In this document: positions 23,225-26,190 of the stretch, in pieces | Layout of the letters: the number at the start of each line of letters is the position of its first letter | Position numbering within the stretch: the first letter of the stretch is position 1 | Origin: Acetobacter sp. | GTDB lineage: Bacteria; Pseudomonadota; Alphaproteobacteria; RF32; CAG-239 | Assembly (NCBI GenBank): GCA_023665325.1 | Contig: JAMPED010000009.1 | Location: 27,281 to 53,470 of the forward strand | Length of the DNA stretch: 26,190 bases | Direction: 5' to 3' | Notes under the pieces: generated by a model | What the model saw: the letters and a program-made list of their open reading frames with translations, nothing else | Databases searched by the model: none | What the model was told of the DNA's origin: nothing | Translations under genes and position numbers: made by a program

Positions 23225-26190
23225 TTAGAAATTATATTTTACGCCAAGATCAAATAACTCTGGGTTATTCTTTTGGATGAGGCGATTATATTTCAAGTAG
23301 ACGCCGATTTGTTTATATTCGTAGTCTATCGCTGCCTCTAAGATTGCCCTGTCGTGACTATACAGGTTGGCATAATCGTTTATCCGATACCAAGAGCCAT
23401 TGCCGTGTTTCATCCGAGCGTCGATGCTCTTATATGGCGAACCGAGTTCACGATAATAAATTCCACCGATTTTGAAGCCGAATTTACCGTATTTTTCGGT
23501 TGATACATTCTTTTTGAGGAATAAGCCAGCGCCTGCCTCAATAGAGAGATTTCTTGTACGTCTGGTTTCAAGCGCACTTTCGCCGTTACCTTCATCGTAG
23601 CCATCGTCAGAGTAGCCAATAGCATTTAACATTAAAGCAGGTTCAAGTTCGGCAAAGCCATTTAAATCTATGCTGTAACGTAGCTCGTTGGTTAAACCAT
23701 AGAAGAACGTGGTGATGTCTGATTCGTTATCGTTTCCACGGTCATATTCGCCGTAACCATAGCCTACGCTTAAGACTGAAGCGAGGTGAAGATTTTCGGC
23801 AAATTTATGTACATACGGCATAAAGATGCTGACGATGTTCAAATCACGGTCGCCTCCCATCTCATAATTTGATGAGAGTTTTGTGAAACTTAAGCCTAAG
23901 CCTAAGCGATTGTTATTATCTAAACGTTTGTCGCCAAAAGTGTACATTGTGTTGGCACTTAAATCTGAACCCGAGAGGAGACCTTTATTGTCTGATTCCC
24001 AGTCAATGTAGTCATAACCAGCAACAACACGGTTGGTTTCTTCGGTTGGTTTTAAGAGCGTATTCGCAATGTTTCGGTTTAGGCTTTTTAAAACTGTGAA
24101 GTTTTCGTCTGCAAAGTTTGGCATAATGTTATAACCAAGTTTCTTTGCGGTTTCATTGCTTAGTGCTTGTGCATCACTCTTGCTCTTTAGCTCGTTATAC
24201 ATATTTTCCAGTTGCCCCTCTTTGTAATTTTGTTCGAGGTAGTTGGCTATGGATTGGTTTGGAGCAAATTCCGCGAAGTTTTTACGTTCTTGTGTGATGT
24301 TATAGCCGTCGCCGTTTTGGTTTTTCTCTATACTTGCGTTAAACATTGCAGATTCGGAGTTAATGTTCAAACCTGAAATGTCTTCCGCTTTGAGGGCAGA
24401 TTCGGCAATGTAGGTGTCTTGGTTGGCGCCCATAACAGTTGAGGTGCCGGCATTCAAATCTCCAGAGAGAGATTGTGCCTCATATACACCACCTTTTTCA
24501 AGATATACTCTACCGTCCATTGTGTTTAGATTAGCAGCACGGCTAAAGCGCATTACGCTAGCATTTCTTAAACTTGCTCCATTAAGGGTGATGCCTGTGT
24601 CGCCTGGTTTTTTCTCATTATTGATAATGATGGTGCCGGCGTTGGTTACGGTTGCATTAGTAGAATTTTTATCAACGTAAATACCGTGGGCTTCGTTTGA
24701 GGCGTTTACATTGATGGTACCACTATTAAAGATATTTGAACCTTCGCCATTTTTAACATAGATACCATATGCATCTTTGCCAGAAACGTTAATTGTTCCG
24801 CTATTATCGATGGTGTTTTTACCTTCACCATAAATACCGATTGCTGTACCGTTTTTGCCTTCAATAGTGATTGTGCCACGGTTAAAGGCAGAACCACCCT
24901 CGGCTGTGTACATACCATACGCGGTGCCACCAGCGTTGTTTTGGATATGGATGGCTGCGTTTTCGTGGTTAATCAGGCGGTTTGAGCCAGTTCCTCTCAT
25001 ACCATACGCAGTGCCTGTAGAGTTATGTGTAATATCAATTAAGGCCTGTTCACCAGTAGCGGTGTTGTTCTTGTTTTCTAAGATGGTGTCTCCTATGAGT
25101 CCTTCCACATCAGCCTCACCTTCAGAAACACGTGTTAGAGTAGCCGTATTTTGAGTGGTGGTTATTGATGTGTTGTTACGAACATAACAAGATATGCCGT
25201 TTATTTCTTTCGCATTACAGGTGTATGTAGATCCAAGAGTACATAGTCGTACATCCTCGAATGCATCTTTGCCATCACATTTATAACTACATTTGTAGCA
25301 TTGTGTATCACCATTATAAGAAGAGTCGGCGGCGCTGGAAGCTGTCAGCGAGGTATATTGCGGACAGTTGGCAGAGCTTGCGTATGAGGTGCTTGTGCCT
25401 GTAGCACATTGTTTCTTCTCACATTGTGTGCAGAGGAGGTCGCCTGCATATTTTGGTGTGGTGGTGTTGTTTAGGGTCCATCCGTTAGAGCCTTGGTTAC
25501 CGCAGCTTGTCACAGTTTGGTTTGTGGTGTTGAATGGAGAGGTACAGGTTTTGGCTGTACATTTACCACAAGTTATACCGCCAACAGAAGTAGAGGTGTA
25601 GGTCCAGCCTTCGGGATGGGTTTTCGCACTACAGTCTGAGAGGTTTGCAATGTAGTCAGTTGGGCAGCCCTCAGAGCCAGTACGTTCCCAACAAGAAACC
25701 CCGTTTTGAGCACGTTCAGTACAGGTATAACCATCGGTTTTGCACTCATTTTCTGTTGTAAATAAGCCGGTTTGGCAGCCGTAAGTGCAGGTTTTGCACG
25801 CTGTGTTACCAGCAAAGTCAGTGGTGCTTTCGGTAACGGTTAAGGTGTGGTACGAGTCTGCCGCTGTACAGGTGGTTTCTTGCGGGTTTGGACAGATTTT
25901 CGGGTCGCATTTACCGCATTTTAGACCGCCAGAGGTTCCAGACGAGGTGTAAGTCCAGCCTTTGTCACCTGAACTGCCGCAGCTTGCAACGCTTTGATAA
26001 GCTGTATCATAGCCGGTTGGGCATTCGCTTGCAGAGCCACGTTTCCAACAGGATACACCATTTTCGGTAGTTGCCGTGCAACTATAACCGCCAGCGGTGC
26101 AGAGACTTTCTGTGCCATAATAACCTTTTGTGGTGTCACATTTATAACTACATTTGTAGCATTGTGTATCACCATTATAAGAAGAGTCGG
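23225..26190 (-). CDS. Type V autotransporter with cysteine-rich repetitive passenger (5' end outside window)
   Basis: The frame is open without a stop from 23225 to the right edge (987 residues visible), so the gene is cut at its 5' end and its signal peptide is not seen; a GTG at 25513 is internal, not a start. In order: a Cys-rich region (visible residues 1-334) with 34 cysteines in CxxCx3C and CGKCx4C clusters and repeated NGVSCW and GWTYTS motifs; a beta-helix-like region (about 390-525) of five 25-29-residue repeats of the type AYGIY...NSGTINV; a linker; and a C-terminal 12-strand-type autotransporter barrel (about 725-987) ending with Phe in LGVKYNF. No cysteine is seen after the first region. 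The protein is presumably exported by Sec and displayed on the outer membrane; the function (adhesin or other) is unknown. Confidence 0.88.
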   Translation of the reverse strand, partial: DSSYNGDTQCYKCSYKCDTTKGYYGTESLCTAGGYSCTATTENGVSCWKRGSASECPTGYDTAYQSVASCGSSGDKGWTYTSSGTSGGLKCGKCDPKICPNPQETTCTAADSYHTLTVTESTTDFAGNTACKTCTYGCQTGLFTTENECKTDGYTCTERAQNGVSCWERTGSEGCPTDYIANLSDCSAKTHPEGWTYTSTSVGGITCGKCTAKTCTSPFNTTNQTVTSCGNQGSNGWTLNNTTTPKYAGDLLCTQCEKKQCATGTSTSYASSANCPQYTSLTASSAADSSYNGDTQCYKCSYKCDGKDAFEDVRLCTLGSTYTCNAKEINGISCYVRNNTSITTTQNTATLTRVSEGEADVEGLIGDTILENKNNTATGEQALIDITHNSTGTAYGMRGTGSNRLINHENAAIHIQNNAGGTAYGMYTAEGGSAFNRGTITIEGKNGTAIGIYGEGKNTIDNSGTINVSGKDAYGIYVKNGEGSNIFNSGTINVNASNEAHGIYVDKNSTNATVTNAGTIIINNEKKPGDTGITLNGASLRNASVMRFSRAANLNTMDGRVYLEKGGVYEAQSLSGDLNAGTSTVMGANQDTYIAESALKAEDISGLNINSESAMFNASIEKNQNGDGYNITQERKNFAEFAPNQSIANYLEQNYKEGQLENMYNELKSKSDAQALSNETAKKLGYNIMPNFADENFTVLKSLNRNIANTLLKPTEETNRVVAGYDYIDWESDNKGLLSGSDLSANTMYTFGDKRLDNNNRLGLGLSFTKLSSNYEMGGDRDLNIVSIFMPYVHKFAENLHLASVLSVGYGYGEYDRGNDNESDITTFFYGLTNELRYSIDLNGFAELEPALMLNAIGYSDDGYDEGNGESALETRRTRNLSIEAGAGLFLKKNVSTEKYGKFGFKIGGIYYRELGSPYKSIDARMKHGNGSWYRINDYANLYSHDRAILEAAIDYEYKQIGVYLKYNRLIQKNNPELFDLGVKYNF
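24620..25015 (-). repeat. Five beta-helix repeats in the autotransporter passenger
   Basis: Repeats of 25-29 codons start at GTAYGMRG, GTAYGMYT, TAIGIYGE, AYGIYVKN and AHGIYVDK; the last four carry NRGTITI, NSGTINV, NSGTINV or NAGTIII at the equivalent position. The DNA is less similar than the protein, so the repeats are older than the 55-bp duplication upstream in the gene. Confidence 0.75.
25187..26190 (-). repeat. Cys-rich passenger repeats of the autotransporter
   Basis: Two alternating cysteine clusters occur in protein order A, B, A, B, B', A: A is CYKCSYKC or CKTCTYGC, B is CGKC-x4-C or CTQC-x4-C. Between them recur NGVSCWxR, CPTxY and GWTYTS. The DNA underneath carries a 55-bp perfect direct repeat (25275-25329 and 26136-26190). 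The array continues beyond the window. Confidence 0.85.

Noticed and set aside
25511..25513. GTG as the start of the autotransporter gene
   Set aside because: The frame stays open upstream to the window edge with the same Cys-rich repeats, so this codon is internal and the gene is truncated by the window.
24620..26190. Tandem repeats as a non-coding satellite
   Set aside because: Periodicity is in codons, the frame is open throughout and ends in an autotransporter barrel, so the repeats are protein repeats.

Overview
The window looks like a chromosomal segment of an AT-rich, Gram-negative, probably host-associated alphaproteobacterium. Pointers are the fabF-mltG pair at the left end, a class A penicillin-binding protein, dTDP-rhamnose genes for surface polysaccharide, a type V autotransporter beta-barrel, and palindromic 'GTCATTGCGAGC...' intergenic repeats. 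No rRNA or tRNA is visible, so the taxon stays an inference.

Layout. 1-2370: a terminator of an upstream gene, then fabF and mltG on the plus strand (fatty-acid elongation and peptidoglycan chain termination). 2439-5857: two unrecognised plus-strand genes around a minus-strand gph-type phosphatase. The first (591 aa) has an N-terminal region that resembles an ADP-ribosyltransferase fold and a glycine-rich hydrophobic hairpin near the C-terminus, so it may be a toxin or effector. 5854-10543: divergent polA, whose proofreading domain has lost its catalytic carboxylates, and a short PBP1A. 10549-11371: a small exported protein and a small soluble protein, each with a good sigma70-type promoter. 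11479-18159: a GT-C-like membrane glycosyltransferase converging on a minus-strand operon in the order DUF2207 protein, rmlA, rmlC, rmlD, rmlB, with overlapping or nearly touching genes; together these suggest rhamnose-containing glycan synthesis. 18260-21190: an overlapping plus-strand operon of a GlmU-like pyrophosphorylase lacking the acetyltransferase half, a small membrane protein and an M3 oligoendopeptidase.

21191-23224 is an accessory island: an SPFH/band-7 gene with codon use unlike its neighbours and its own strong terminator, flanked by palindromic MITE-like repeats. 23225 to the right edge is the 3' part of a very large autotransporter gene (minus strand, 5' end outside the window). 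Its passenger has a cysteine-dense repeat region followed by a cysteine-free beta-helix and a C-terminal barrel.

The best candidates for something undescribed are the 591-aa putative ART-like protein and the cysteine-rich repetitive autotransporter. The SPFH island is the clearest sign of horizontal transfer. Four convergent gene pairs abut or overlap with no visible terminator between them, which is a notable feature of this genome's organisation.
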